Source of the DNA: an uncultured Fibrobacterota bacterium
Lineage (GTDB): Bacteria; Fibrobacterota; Chitinivibrionia; Chitinivibrionales; CAIOZP01
DNA length: 8,713 bases
Assembly (NCBI GenBank): GCA_903862805.1
Contig: CAIOZP010000010.1
Location: forward strand, 1-8,713
Direction of reading: 5' to 3'
Translations under genes and position numbers: made by a program
Notes under the pieces: generated by a model
What the model was told of the DNA's origin: nothing
What the model saw: the letters and a program-made list of their open reading frames with translations, nothing else
Database searches by the model: none
Part shown: positions 1 through 6,724 of the stretch, one piece after another
Layout: each line of letters starts with the position of its first letter
Numbering within the stretch: the first letter of the stretch is position 1

Positions 1-1
1 G

Positions 2-583
2 CTTATTATGCGGCATGTTAGCGACGAAATAGAGAGAGAAGAATTGGACGTGTTGAATGATGTAAAAGTAATTTTTCCATCTTCCAAAAACGCATCTATT
101 TCTTTTCCTCTCGAACGTGGCGACAACGTACTCGTTCTCTTTAATGATTTTTGTATTGATGAATGGCGGACTGGCAATGGAGAACAATTAGTCAAAGCAT
201 CTGACGGTAGGCAGCATCACCTATCAGATGCGGTATGTATTCCGGGATGCTTTCCCACTGCTTCAAAGAATCTCGCAAAAGATCAAAATAGCCTTGTGGT
301 AAAATACAAAGATTCGGCATTGCAGATCACGGCGGACGGCACGGTAAAGATCGGCGACGAAACGGGGACATGGCAAAAGGTAGCGACCGAGGATTTTGTG
401 AAAGACGTGTGCGACAAACTATTGACCGGCGTGACCGGACATCAGCACACCGGCACGATTGCGCTTGCTTCAGGTGCCACAAGTGGAACATGCACGACAA
501 ACCTTTTGACGGGCGGCCTGACTCCATACGCCGCAAATCCAACATATACCAGTGACCATGTCCAAGCATCGGTAGGCGCATAA
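2..583 (+). CDS. Central baseplate spike protein, Gp138 N-terminal-domain type (5' partial)
   Basis: Likely the central tail spike, which sits under the baseplate and pierces the host envelope. The frame is open to the left edge: codons for Leu and Ile precede the ATG at 8, and the family motif (Leu-Ile-Met, then a stretch ending in Leu-Asn-Asp-Val, VIFPSS, SISFPLERGD, IDEW) runs across that ATG, so the true start is probably upstream. Counting from the ATG at 8, residues 1-75 match the OB-fold N-terminal domain of phage phi92 Gp138 and gpV/Mu gp45-type spikes. Residues 98-120 look like the short beta repeat region (ITADGTVKIGD). An HxH (H145, H147) follows; in phi92 gp138 and P2 gpV a His-x-His cluster binds iron at the spike tip, but its role here is inferred. 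The C-terminus is Thr/Gly/Ala rich. The stop overlaps the next ATG by one base (TAATG), indicating translational coupling. Family assignment is by remembered motif, not by a search. Confidence 0.8.
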   Translation, partial: LIMRHVSDEIEREELDVLNDVKVIFPSSKNASISFPLERGDNVLVLFNDFCIDEWRTGNGEQLVKASDGRQHHLSDAVCIPGCFPTASKNLAKDQNSLVVKYKDSALQITADGTVKIGDETGTWQKVATEDFVKDVCDKLLTGVTGHQHTGTIALASGATSGTCTTNLLTGGLTPYAANPTYTSDHVQASVGA

Positions 584-972
584 TGGCAACAAATACAATC
601 GACCTTCTTTTGACCGACTATACACCGGCACCGCCCGCCCTTGACAATGACGGGCATGATCTCGACATATCCACCGGTGACTTGCAAACGGTTTCAGGTG
701 TTGACATGGTTCGGCAGGCTCTTGTTATTGCGTTGTGGTGGTTTAGTGGCGAATGGAAGTTTGACACTTCACAGGGTACGGACTGGTATTCAATCCTCGG
801 CGAAAAACACAGAGCTTCCGAAGTCGAGGCAAAAGTTAAAAACACGATTATGTCAACGGTAGATGTAAATAAAATTCTCTCGTATTCACAGATATTTGAC
901 AATTCAAATCGCAAATTGGCAATAACATTCACGGTCGATACCGCTTATGGTATTGCGGAGGTATCAATATAA
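583..972 (+). CDS. Baseplate wedge protein, gp25 / Mu gp46-like
   Basis: A 129-residue protein of the usual size for the T4 gp25/P2 W/Mu gp46 group, which forms the inner baseplate wedge and helps nucleate sheath assembly. Visible family traits are the 'D-[IL]-[SD]-x-G-D-L' segment near residues 27-33 (LDISTGDLQTV), a helix with V-x-Q-A-L-x-x-x-L-W (about 42-52), the G-E-W-x-x-D stretch (about 55-61) followed by G-T-D-W-Y-S-I-L-G, and a C-terminal beta pair around 104-129. It lies directly between a spike gene and a J-like gene, the V-W-J order typical of P2/Mu-type baseplates, which strongly supports the call. The start ATG overlaps the upstream stop by one base; only a weak GGTAGG-like site (571-576) precedes it, so re-initiation after the spike gene is likely. 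It ends with another TAATG overlap with the J-like gene. Confidence 0.8.
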   Translation: MATNTIDLLLTDYTPAPPALDNDGHDLDISTGDLQTVSGVDMVRQALVIALWWFSGEWKFDTSQGTDWYSILGEKHRASEVEAKVKNTIMSTVDVNKILSYSQIFDNSNRKLAITFTVDTAYGIAEVSI

Positions 973-2471
973 TGGCTTCAAATTTTGGGCTTTCGTCGCA
1001 GGGTTTTACAATCAAAAGATTCACCGATATTTATTCCGACATTTTCGCGTCATTGCGAACAAATATCGGAAATATCACAAATGCACCAAAGTCCATTTTT
1101 GGAATTATCATCACGATATTTTCAAACGCGATGGCCGATCTTTGGGAAATGGCAGACGGAACACTAAACGAATATTTCCCCCGCACCGCCACGGGAGTAA
1201 ATCAAGATTATGCGGTTGAGCGGTTAGGCGTGCAGAGAAAATCGGCAACTCAATCCACAGTTATGGCACTGATTACCGGCATTGATGGAACAGTTTTGAC
1301 GGCAGGATTTCAGGCATCTACAAAAACGACAAAGTTCTTATTCCAAACGACAGATAGTTTTACGGTGTCGGCTTCGGACTGTTTGAATGCTGTATGCTCT
1401 GTCGATTCGGTTAGCGTCGGGGCATCATATCAGGTGCTTGTTGGCGGAAGTATTGTCGCAAATACTACTGGCGTTTTGGGCGATACAATAATAGCAATTG
1501 CCGGAAGACTTTCAGCAGCGTTCTCAAGCACCGGAAATGCGCTTACCGACAATGGCGACGGCACATTGAATTTTACGGCGGGTGGCGTTCCGGTTAGTTT
1601 TGCAGTTGGTGTTGATATGTCAATCTCGCAAGTCTCTTCACTTGTCAAAATGACGGCCATTAAATACGGCGCGCAACTATGTCCGCAAGGAATGCTAAAT
1701 ACTATTGCAACGCCTATCTCGGGGATATTCTCTATCACAAATCCGCAGGATGGAGCTGTCGGACTTGACACTGAATCGGATGATGCTTTACGCGTTCGAT
1801 ATTTCGCTTCGCTTCGGCTTCCGGGGAAATCAACCGTTGACGGAATGAGAAGCTATTTATTACAGAATATTCCGAATGTTTCACAAGTGTTCGTGCATGA
1901 AAATGTTTCGTCGGGCGTTGATTATGTCGGCAATCCACCGAACACAATCGCTGTGATTGTTGTCGGCGGAGTTTCTCAAGATATTGTGGATGCAATTTGG
2001 ACGTGTAAAGCGGCGGGTATCGGCACATGGGGCGACTCATACGGAACTGTAATTGATGCCAGCGGTGACTCACATTTGATATGGTATTCACAGCAGTCAA
2101 CCAAATACTTATGGCTTGTTGTTCAGATCGTCCTTTACACGGAAGAGCCGCTTCCGAACGATTACATTCATCAAATATACGATGGAATTTCTGCCGTAGT
2201 TGCTACTCAGTCACTCGGAAAAGACGTGATTTTACAGAGATATTGTGCAGCGATAAACGACATTGCGGGTATCGGCAGTTGTCAAGTATGGGGCGCGCTG
2301 ACCGACGTTACGGCACCGGCTCCGGTTTACCCGACAGACTATACCTCGTCGGTAATTGATACGGGTGCGCATTTGTGGGGCACGATACCGGTCGCTGCCA
2401 ATTACATCGTGACCATGCCAAATCTTACAACAGGCATGGTGCAAATCCTCACTCCAATAAATCCGAGTTAA
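972..2471 (+). CDS. Baseplate J-like protein (Mu gp47 / P2 J family)
   Basis: Baseplate wedge subunit of 499 residues, expected to work with the gp25-like protein to build the wedge arms that hold tail fibres. The diagnostic Baseplate_J motif is present at about residues 261-277: Gly-Leu-Asp-Thr-Glu-Ser-Asp-Asp followed by Leu-Arg-x-Arg. The N-terminal part (about 1-90) has the usual helical region ending near 'YFPRTATG...YAVERLGV', where family members have a similar LDxLAxxxGV-like segment. Between about residues 100 and 240 lies a beta-rich Thr/Ser/Val insertion, probably the Ig-like or beta domain found in larger J proteins. The C-terminal third (about 370-460) has an alpha/beta pattern including 'SLGKDVILQRYCAAINDIAGI', shown only to place the region. 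Start: ATG 972 overlaps the preceding stop, with GGAGG at 957-961 as ribosome binding site. The protein looks full length. A putative fibre cassette follows instead of the usual I-like gene. Confidence 0.87.
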   Translation: MASNFGLSSQGFTIKRFTDIYSDIFASLRTNIGNITNAPKSIFGIIITIFSNAMADLWEMADGTLNEYFPRTATGVNQDYAVERLGVQRKSATQSTVMALITGIDGTVLTAGFQASTKTTKFLFQTTDSFTVSASDCLNAVCSVDSVSVGASYQVLVGGSIVANTTGVLGDTIIAIAGRLSAAFSSTGNALTDNGDGTLNFTAGGVPVSFAVGVDMSISQVSSLVKMTAIKYGAQLCPQGMLNTIATPISGIFSITNPQDGAVGLDTESDDALRVRYFASLRLPGKSTVDGMRSYLLQNIPNVSQVFVHENVSSGVDYVGNPPNTIAVIVVGGVSQDIVDAIWTCKAAGIGTWGDSYGTVIDASGDSHLIWYSQQSTKYLWLVVQIVLYTEEPLPNDYIHQIYDGISAVVATQSLGKDVILQRYCAAINDIAGIGSCQVWGALTDVTAPAPVYPTDYTSSVIDTGAHLWGTIPVAANYIVTMPNLTTGMVQILTPINPS

Positions 2472-2480
2472 GGGGTAAAT

Positions 2481-3032
2481 ATGTCTGTTCCTTCAGGGTG
2501 TACTAATCAGAAAACAAGGTCGTGGTCTGGAACGCTTGCAACAAGTATCACCCCCATGGCCAGTTCAGGCGAATGTCTTGTCTCGATAAATTCTGCCGAT
2601 GCTCTTGGGGCCAATTTCGATATTTCTATGGATATTGTACAGGCCGCGACAACTGCTATTTGTGGCGGAATGGCCTTTTGTATTCAGAGTGGCACACAGT
2701 ACTATAATGTTGTTTGGAACACATATTCAAGTGGAACGTTGTACTTACAAAGAGACTCCGTGGATTGCGGTGGCGGAACCGTTATTGCTTCTGCGGCTAT
2801 ATCAAGCATCGGGAATGCCACGGTTAGGGTGGTTAAATCTGGAAGTCTATTTGACGTTTATTTGGCCGGAACTAAATACATTTCCGCCGCATCAGACGCG
2901 ACATATTCAAGCGGTAAAACAGGATGCGCATATCCAAACGGATATTATCCAAATTCAACGTTTTCCAATTTTGTATTAAATGCGGCGGCTACGGCAAAAA
3001 TACCTATTGCATTGTTTAATCAGAATTTTTAA
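2481..3032 (+). CDS. Putative jelly-roll (concanavalin A/LamG-like) tail-associated protein
   Basis: A 183-residue protein I do not recognise as a named phage protein. It is almost all predicted beta strand. The order of short strands, with 'GMAFCIQSGTQYYNVVWN', then 'GTLYLQRDS', then an 'ATVRVVKSGSLFDVYLAGTKYIS' region (2820-2890 in DNA) and a final 'FSNFVL', resembles the concanavalin A/LamG-like sandwich of carbohydrate-binding domains (…YYxVxW…TLYLxR…VRVxxxGxxxxVYxxG…). No catalytic residues can be pointed to, so binding rather than cleavage is the better guess. Six Cys residues (7, 33, 61, 67, 97, 150) are present. There is no signal peptide or membrane helix. The ribosome binding site AAGGGG (2470-2475) overlaps the upstream stop. 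The position just before a giant fibre gene suggests a receptor-binding head or a baseplate decoration; that role is inferred. Confidence 0.6.
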   Translation: MSVPSGCTNQKTRSWSGTLATSITPMASSGECLVSINSADALGANFDISMDIVQAATTAICGGMAFCIQSGTQYYNVVWNTYSSGTLYLQRDSVDCGGGTVIASAAISSIGNATVRVVKSGSLFDVYLAGTKYISAASDATYSSGKTGCAYPNGYYPNSTFSNFVLNAAATAKIPIALFNQNF

Positions 3033-3047
3033 TAAGGAGTTTCAAAT

Positions 3048-6000
3048 ATGGCACGCAGGAATACAGCACAAACAGTAACATTCGTCGTTTGGGACACATC
3101 CGCAAACGCAGGCAAAACCGGACAAGCTGCAAACATGACGCTCCGCGCTGTCGGAGACGGATCAGAATATACCCCAGCAGCGACACCGGCAGAGGTTGAC
3201 GCGACAAATTGCCCTGGCCTTTACAAAGTCGCATTGACGGCCGCTGAATCAAACTACCAGAATATCACCTTACATGGTAAATGTTCGACGGCAAGCACAT
3301 ACATGATCCCGACAACAATCTCGACACAGGTAAACGCGAACGTAGATGCAATAGATGGAAACGCCACGGCAAGTAATTCCGCAACACTCAATCTAAAACA
3401 ACTAAATATTGTGAATAACGCTGGTGATGCGGTTGTGGCAAGCGCAACGGGCGGCAATGGCAATGGTATTAATGCGTCTGGTAACGGTACCGGACATGGT
3501 GGGTCTTTCTCCAGCGGTGCAGGAGCGGCGGCGTGCGGTATCAATTTGCTTGGGCAAGGTACAGGAAATTCTCATGGATTGTCATCAACTGGCAATACAA
3601 ACGGATCAGGAGTCGTATTTGCCGGAGCAGGATCAGGGCGCGGCATTTGGGCCGTCGCAGGAGCTACCGGAGCGGGTATTGATGCGGTAGGTGGCGGAAC
3701 TTCTGGCGACGGAATTAAAGCATCTTCGACATCGGGCAATGGTATTGAAGGAATTGGCGGAACTAACGGCTCGGGACTCGTTGCGACAGGCGCAGGTACG
3801 GGTTCTGGAATAAAAGGTACGGGCGGGGCTACTGGCCACGGAGAACTTATGACTGGCGGAGCGACATCTGGCAACGGAGCTAAATACATCGCGCCAACAT
3901 CTGGGTATGGAATCGAGGCGGACGCGGCTGGGAATGGATCAGGTATATATCTTGTTGGGTCTGGCTCAGGGGATGGAATGACCGCTCAAGCAGGAACAAC
4001 AGGGCACGGCCTTAAAGGGATTGGCGGATCTGGTTCTGGCTCGCATGGTATTCACGCCGAAGGCGGAACCGGTGGAACAGGAGTGGGCTTATATGCCAAG
4101 GGCGGTGATACTGGTGGTGGACACGGAATGTTTGCACTCGCAACTGGAACAGGATCAAACGGAATTGTAGCTCAAGGTGTTACTTCTGGCGACGGGATTA
4201 AGGGTTCTGGTGGTGCTACTGGAAACGGTATTCACGGAATTGGCGGTGCAACATCCGGTGACGGAATGCTGGTCGAGGCATCGACACTCGGACACGGACT
4301 TGAAATGATTGGAACAGGATCTGGAAAAGATGGAACACATTCGGTAGGCACACAATACGGGCAGTATTCCGAAGGCGCAAGTGCGGGAGAATACAATAAT
4401 GGAACAGGGACTTCTGCAACGGGACAAATTAACGCCGGTACAGGTGTCGGGCAAGCTAATCAGGGTAGTACAATCGGGCAAGAAAACATGGGCAGCACTA
4501 TTTCTGGTCAGTATAACTTCGGGCCAAACGGCGTGAGAGATGTGGCAAGTGGAACAAATGCGACGGCGCATGTATTAAGCCCTACTGGGACAGGTGCGAC
4601 AATGTCGGTAGTGCCCGCAAATGTAATACAGGCTGATGGTGTTGCTCTTGCAACGCATGCAAGTGGTGTGCTTCCGTCTGATGTTCTTGCGGTAGATAAT
4701 GCTTCACTTGTTGCGCATACTGCTGGCGAAATTCCTGCCGATGTAAAAGTGATTGCTTCTGCCGCAGCGGTAACTCTTGCAACAAGTCAGCCAAATTATG
4801 CACCGGCTAAGGCAGGCGACAAAATGGATATTGTCAACGCCCCCAATGCAACGGCCATTGCTGCGATTCAGAGCGGATTAGCGACTGATGCACACGTTCA
4901 GGCTAACAATGCAATTTTGACAAGTGCTACTTATGGCAACGCGGCGATCAAAACCGAACTTGATACTGTGCATACCGATACATCAGGAGTGGCTACTACT
5001 CTTGGTACGGTAAATACCAATACGGCAGCAACACAAACATTAGCGGCCGGGTCTTCTGGTTTCGCGGCAATCAAGGGTGATACCTCTGCAATCAAGAGCG
5101 ATCTCGAAACGGCATCGACTGGAATGATAGCAGTCCTTGGAACTGTAAACACGAATACAGCGGCTATCAAAACAGATGTAGAATCAGGCACAACTGGGCT
5201 TGCGGCAATTAAAGCAGATACTGCGGCGATTAAGAGCGATCTCGAAAGCGGATCAATTGGGCTGGCTGTTATTAAGTCAGATACCGCTGCGATTAAATCC
5301 GATGTAGAAAGTTCGACCTTTGGACTTGCCGCAATCAAGTCCGATCTTGACGCTTTAGAAGCAAGCAGCGGTTCGGTCAATGCGAACATCGTAGCTATTA
5401 ACGGGCAGGCTACGAACGGGTACAATGCAACGCTAAAGCTCAAGCAGTTGGATATTGAGAACAATTCTGGTGATGCCCTTATTGCTAAGGCGACGGGTTC
5501 GGGCGGAATTGGATTTCATACCTACGGAAACGGTGTGGGATCAGGCCAGAAAAATGAGGGCGGCATAAACGGAAACGGAACACATAACGTTGGAGGAGGG
5601 ACATCAGGGTCTGGGTTTCTAAACGAGAATACCGCTGCGGGAAATGTGGCCATGAAAAACCTCGCTAATGGTGCCGGTTCAATTGCTATGCTTAATTCTG
5701 CGCTTGGCACTGGATCAATTGCCGTTGAGTCTATCGCGTATTCACAGGCGGAACTTTTGAGCGGTGGAAATGGCAATAGTGGTTCAAACGTAGATGCTGT
5801 TGAAGTGGTAAATAACGCAACGCCGACGGATGGAACAGGCAACGCAATCCATTACCACGGCGGCTCAAATGGATCTCAGTTTAATGGTGCTCTATTTGAT
5901 GGTGGAACTGGAACCGATGCTTCTGATCTCTATTGTAAAGAGCTTGACACGACAGAATCCTATTTGACCGATCTTACATTCGGGCTGCCTGCTATTCTTG

Positions 6001-6533
6001 GGGTTCTTTCTGATGGCACAAACGGGCTGACTGCCATAAGAGTAATCTCCACGCAGATTGAAAGCGACGTTGAAAACGCAACAACGGGGCTTGCAAATAT
6101 TAAAATAGATGTCGATTCGATCAATACCCGTCTTGACAGCACAACATACGGGCTTGCAAAAATCGTATCGCTTATCGGCGGGGTGAATACCATCAGCGGC
6201 GAAACGTATGCAATAGTCGCAAGTTCAAGCTACGGCAACGCGGCACTCGAAGCGGCAATAGCCGCAAATCATTCGTTGATTTCCGATGTTGATGTTGATG
6301 TTGATGCAATTGCGGCGCATATGCCTTCTGGACTTGTGTCTGACTTGTCGCTTTCAACAGTTATTGATACCGGTGTGTCTTTGCAAAAGGCATTACAATA
6401 TGTATCTTCAATGGTCAATGGAAACTTCGTAATTGACACGCCGAATCCTGGCGACATTACGTTTTATGCCGCTGATGGAACGACGGTACTGTTTGTGGTG
6501 TCGGTGACAACTTCAGGAAGGACAAAAGTATGA
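3048..6533 (+). CDS. Giant modular tail-fibre-like protein with Gly-rich and coiled-coil repeats
   Basis: A 1161-residue protein, probably a trimeric fibre used in host recognition. Order: residues 1-95, attachment-like domain (TVTFVVWDTS near the start, GLYKVALTAAE at about 57-67), a pattern I associate with N-termini of phage fibre proteins; 95-151, linker module with LKQLxI and GDA; 136-430, about 24 units of a Gly-rich repeat with G-[ILM] roughly every 11 residues; 437-492, a Gly-Gln-x-Asn repeat; 500-620, Ala/Thr/Val linker containing PAKAGDKMDIV; 630-776, heptad-like repeats of period 21 with AAIKSD cores; 777-910, a second, diverged copy of the linker plus Gly-rich module; 993-1045, three more 21-residue units; 1080-1086, an alternating Asp-Val run; about 1125-1161, a beta tail (DITFYAADG) common at phage fibre C-termini. 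AAGGAG at 3034-3039 supports the ATG. No intramolecular chaperone or enzyme motif is seen. Its receptor is unknown. The stop overlaps the next ATG (ATGA). Confidence 0.78.
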   Translation: MARRNTAQTVTFVVWDTSANAGKTGQAANMTLRAVGDGSEYTPAATPAEVDATNCPGLYKVALTAAESNYQNITLHGKCSTASTYMIPTTISTQVNANVDAIDGNATASNSATLNLKQLNIVNNAGDAVVASATGGNGNGINASGNGTGHGGSFSSGAGAAACGINLLGQGTGNSHGLSSTGNTNGSGVVFAGAGSGRGIWAVAGATGAGIDAVGGGTSGDGIKASSTSGNGIEGIGGTNGSGLVATGAGTGSGIKGTGGATGHGELMTGGATSGNGAKYIAPTSGYGIEADAAGNGSGIYLVGSGSGDGMTAQAGTTGHGLKGIGGSGSGSHGIHAEGGTGGTGVGLYAKGGDTGGGHGMFALATGTGSNGIVAQGVTSGDGIKGSGGATGNGIHGIGGATSGDGMLVEASTLGHGLEMIGTGSGKDGTHSVGTQYGQYSEGASAGEYNNGTGTSATGQINAGTGVGQANQGSTIGQENMGSTISGQYNFGPNGVRDVASGTNATAHVLSPTGTGATMSVVPANVIQADGVALATHASGVLPSDVLAVDNASLVAHTAGEIPADVKVIASAAAVTLATSQPNYAPAKAGDKMDIVNAPNATAIAAIQSGLATDAHVQANNAILTSATYGNAAIKTELDTVHTDTSGVATTLGTVNTNTAATQTLAAGSSGFAAIKGDTSAIKSDLETASTGMIAVLGTVNTNTAAIKTDVESGTTGLAAIKADTAAIKSDLESGSIGLAVIKSDTAAIKSDVESSTFGLAAIKSDLDALEASSGSVNANIVAINGQATNGYNATLKLKQLDIENNSGDALIAKATGSGGIGFHTYGNGVGSGQKNEGGINGNGTHNVGGGTSGSGFLNENTAAGNVAMKNLANGAGSIAMLNSALGTGSIAVESIAYSQAELLSGGNGNSGSNVDAVEVVNNATPTDGTGNAIHYHGGSNGSQFNGALFDGGTGTDASDLYCKELDTTESYLTDLTFGLPAILGVLSDGTNGLTAIRVISTQIESDVENATTGLANIKIDVDSINTRLDSTTYGLAKIVSLIGGVNTISGETYAIVASSSYGNAALEAAIAANHSLISDVDVDVDAIAAHMPSGLVSDLSLSTVIDTGVSLQKALQYVSSMVNGNFVIDTPNPGDITFYAADGTTVLFVVSVTTSGRTKV
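3330..3500 (+). repeat. Linker module, copy 1 (57 codons) of an internal duplication
   Basis: Encodes fibre residues 95-151: VNAN, then AIxGxAT, ATLxLKQLxI, NNxGDA and the first GNG unit. It aligns without gaps to residues 777-833 (5376-5546), with about 33 of 57 residues identical by hand count while the DNA has diverged. The module appears to launch a Gly-rich field each time. Confidence 0.75.
3453..4337 (+). repeat. Gly-rich ~33-bp quasi-tandem repeat field (about 24 units)
   Basis: Encodes fibre residues 136-430. Units follow x-G-[ILM]-x-[AG]-x-[GA]-[GA]-x-[TS]-G, with the key Gly at 199, 210, 222, 232, 243, 254, 265, 277, 288, 299, 310, 321 and onwards, a period of 10-13 and mostly 11 residues. 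Some words recur nearly unchanged, for example CTTCTGGCGACGG followed by A/G-ATTAA near 3700 and 4184. The regular G-[ILM] spacing suggests a repetitive beta structure (beta-helix or beta-prism stack) in a trimeric shaft; that fold is inferred. It is coding sequence, not a CRISPR array: units vary throughout and there are no unique spacers. Confidence 0.8.
5196..5384 (+). repeat. 63-bp tandem repeat encoding 21-residue heptad-like units, block 1
   Basis: Three consecutive units begin with Gly-Leu-Ala at fibre residues 717, 738 and 759, each exactly 21 codons (GLAAIKADTAAIKSDLES-type). A more diverged unit starts at residue 671. Hydrophobic Ile/Leu positions recur at 7-residue spacing (AIK...AIK...L), so each unit is three heptads, consistent with a coiled-coil shaft segment. 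Confidence 0.8.
5376..5546 (+). repeat. Linker module, copy 2 of the internal duplication
   Basis: Encodes fibre residues 777-833 and matches copy 1 (3330-3500). It starts VNANI, contains ATLKLKQLDI and NNSGDA, and leads into a shorter, more degenerate Gly/Asn-rich field (residues 833-910). This suggests the fibre grew by duplication of a linker plus repeat cassette. Confidence 0.75.
6024..6186 (+). repeat. 21-residue heptad-like units, block 2
   Basis: Units start with Gly-Leu at fibre residues 993, 1014 and 1035, again exactly 21 apart (GLTAI, GLANI, GLAKI), the third being partial. Same periodicity and G-L-x-x-I signature as block 1 although separated by about 230 residues, so the two blocks share an origin. 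Confidence 0.72.
6285..6302 (+). repeat. Hexanucleotide microsatellite GATGTT x3
   Basis: Three perfect GATGTT copies followed by GATG, encoding an alternating Asp-Val run at fibre residues 1080-1086. Slippage of whole units would change length in frame by two residues. Confidence 0.7.
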
Positions 6534-6724
6534 TCTCAAAACCGTCTGACTTGGCAGTATATGGTGATACTTCGGCAGAAGATACGTCCCTTATATCGAC
6601 GTATGGATACATGTCTTTTGCCGCAACGAATCCGATATTCCCGTTTATTCCAAATTACGCAGACGTGATGCTTGACTATTTGCCGGAACAATTTAAGTCT
6701 CAGCCGTGGAGTTTTTCCGCATGA
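6530..6724 (+). CDS. Small protein, likely N-terminal part of a split DUF2612/gpI-like tail protein
   Basis: A 64-residue frame starting at ATG 6530, which overlaps the fibre stop as ATGA and is preceded by AGGAAGGA (6515-6522), a strong ribosome binding site, so it is very likely translated. Residues 1-45 have no recognised match. The end (LPEQFKSQP, residues 51-59) resembles the segment that, in DUF2612/tail protein I-like proteins, comes just before a helix of the 'LLKALxDQxQExExAxxxL' kind. That helix is found here in the next frame (6721-7335). The frame stops at TGA 6722-6724, a few codons after the LPEQF motif and just past a run of five T (6712-6716). Either it is an independent short protein translationally coupled to the next gene, or the two frames are one gene broken by a one-base change or joined by -1 frameshifting. 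Confidence 0.6.
   Translation: MISKPSDLAVYGDTSAEDTSLISTYGYMSFAATNPIFPFIPNYADVMLDYLPEQFKSQPWSFSA
6708..6711 (+). promoter_or_regulatory. GGAG ribosome binding site that selects the ATG at 6721
   Basis: GGAG lies nine bases before ATG 6721, inside the end of the upstream frame. It favours 6721 over the upstream GTG at 6706, which would contain this site. ATG 6721 also forms an ATGA overlap with the preceding stop, so independent initiation of the second frame is plausible even without frameshifting. Confidence 0.55.
6712..6716 (+). other. T5 run: candidate frameshift site between two halves of one gene
   Basis: The upstream frame reads TTT (6713-6715) then TCC. A -1 slip with TTT in the P site re-pairs perfectly with TTT at 6712-6714, and the next codons are TTC, CGC, ATG, ATG, ACA, entering the downstream frame. 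One extra T in the run would have the same effect. The fused product would be about 268 residues. Confidence 0.4.

Noticed and set aside
2599..2979. Plus-strand 126-codon frame overlapping the jelly-roll gene
   Set aside because: It lies in another frame of a better supported gene with a strong ribosome binding site, and its translation shows no domain-like pattern.
3453..4337. CRISPR array or noncoding tandem repeat
   Set aside because: Units are degenerate, in frame, about 33 bp with no spacer/repeat alternation, and lie inside one long open frame.
3254..6457. Several minus-strand open frames opposite the giant fibre (for example 4155-4571 and 4931-5464)
   Set aside because: They are mirror effects of the repetitive, Gly/Ala/Thr-rich coding sequence; their proteins are low-complexity and no convincing ribosome binding sites or family motifs were seen.
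6706..6720. GTG at 6706 as the start of the DUF2612-like gene
   Set aside because: ATG 6721 has GGAG nine bases upstream and an ATGA overlap with the preceding stop; the GTG has no ribosome binding site and its five extra residues match nothing.
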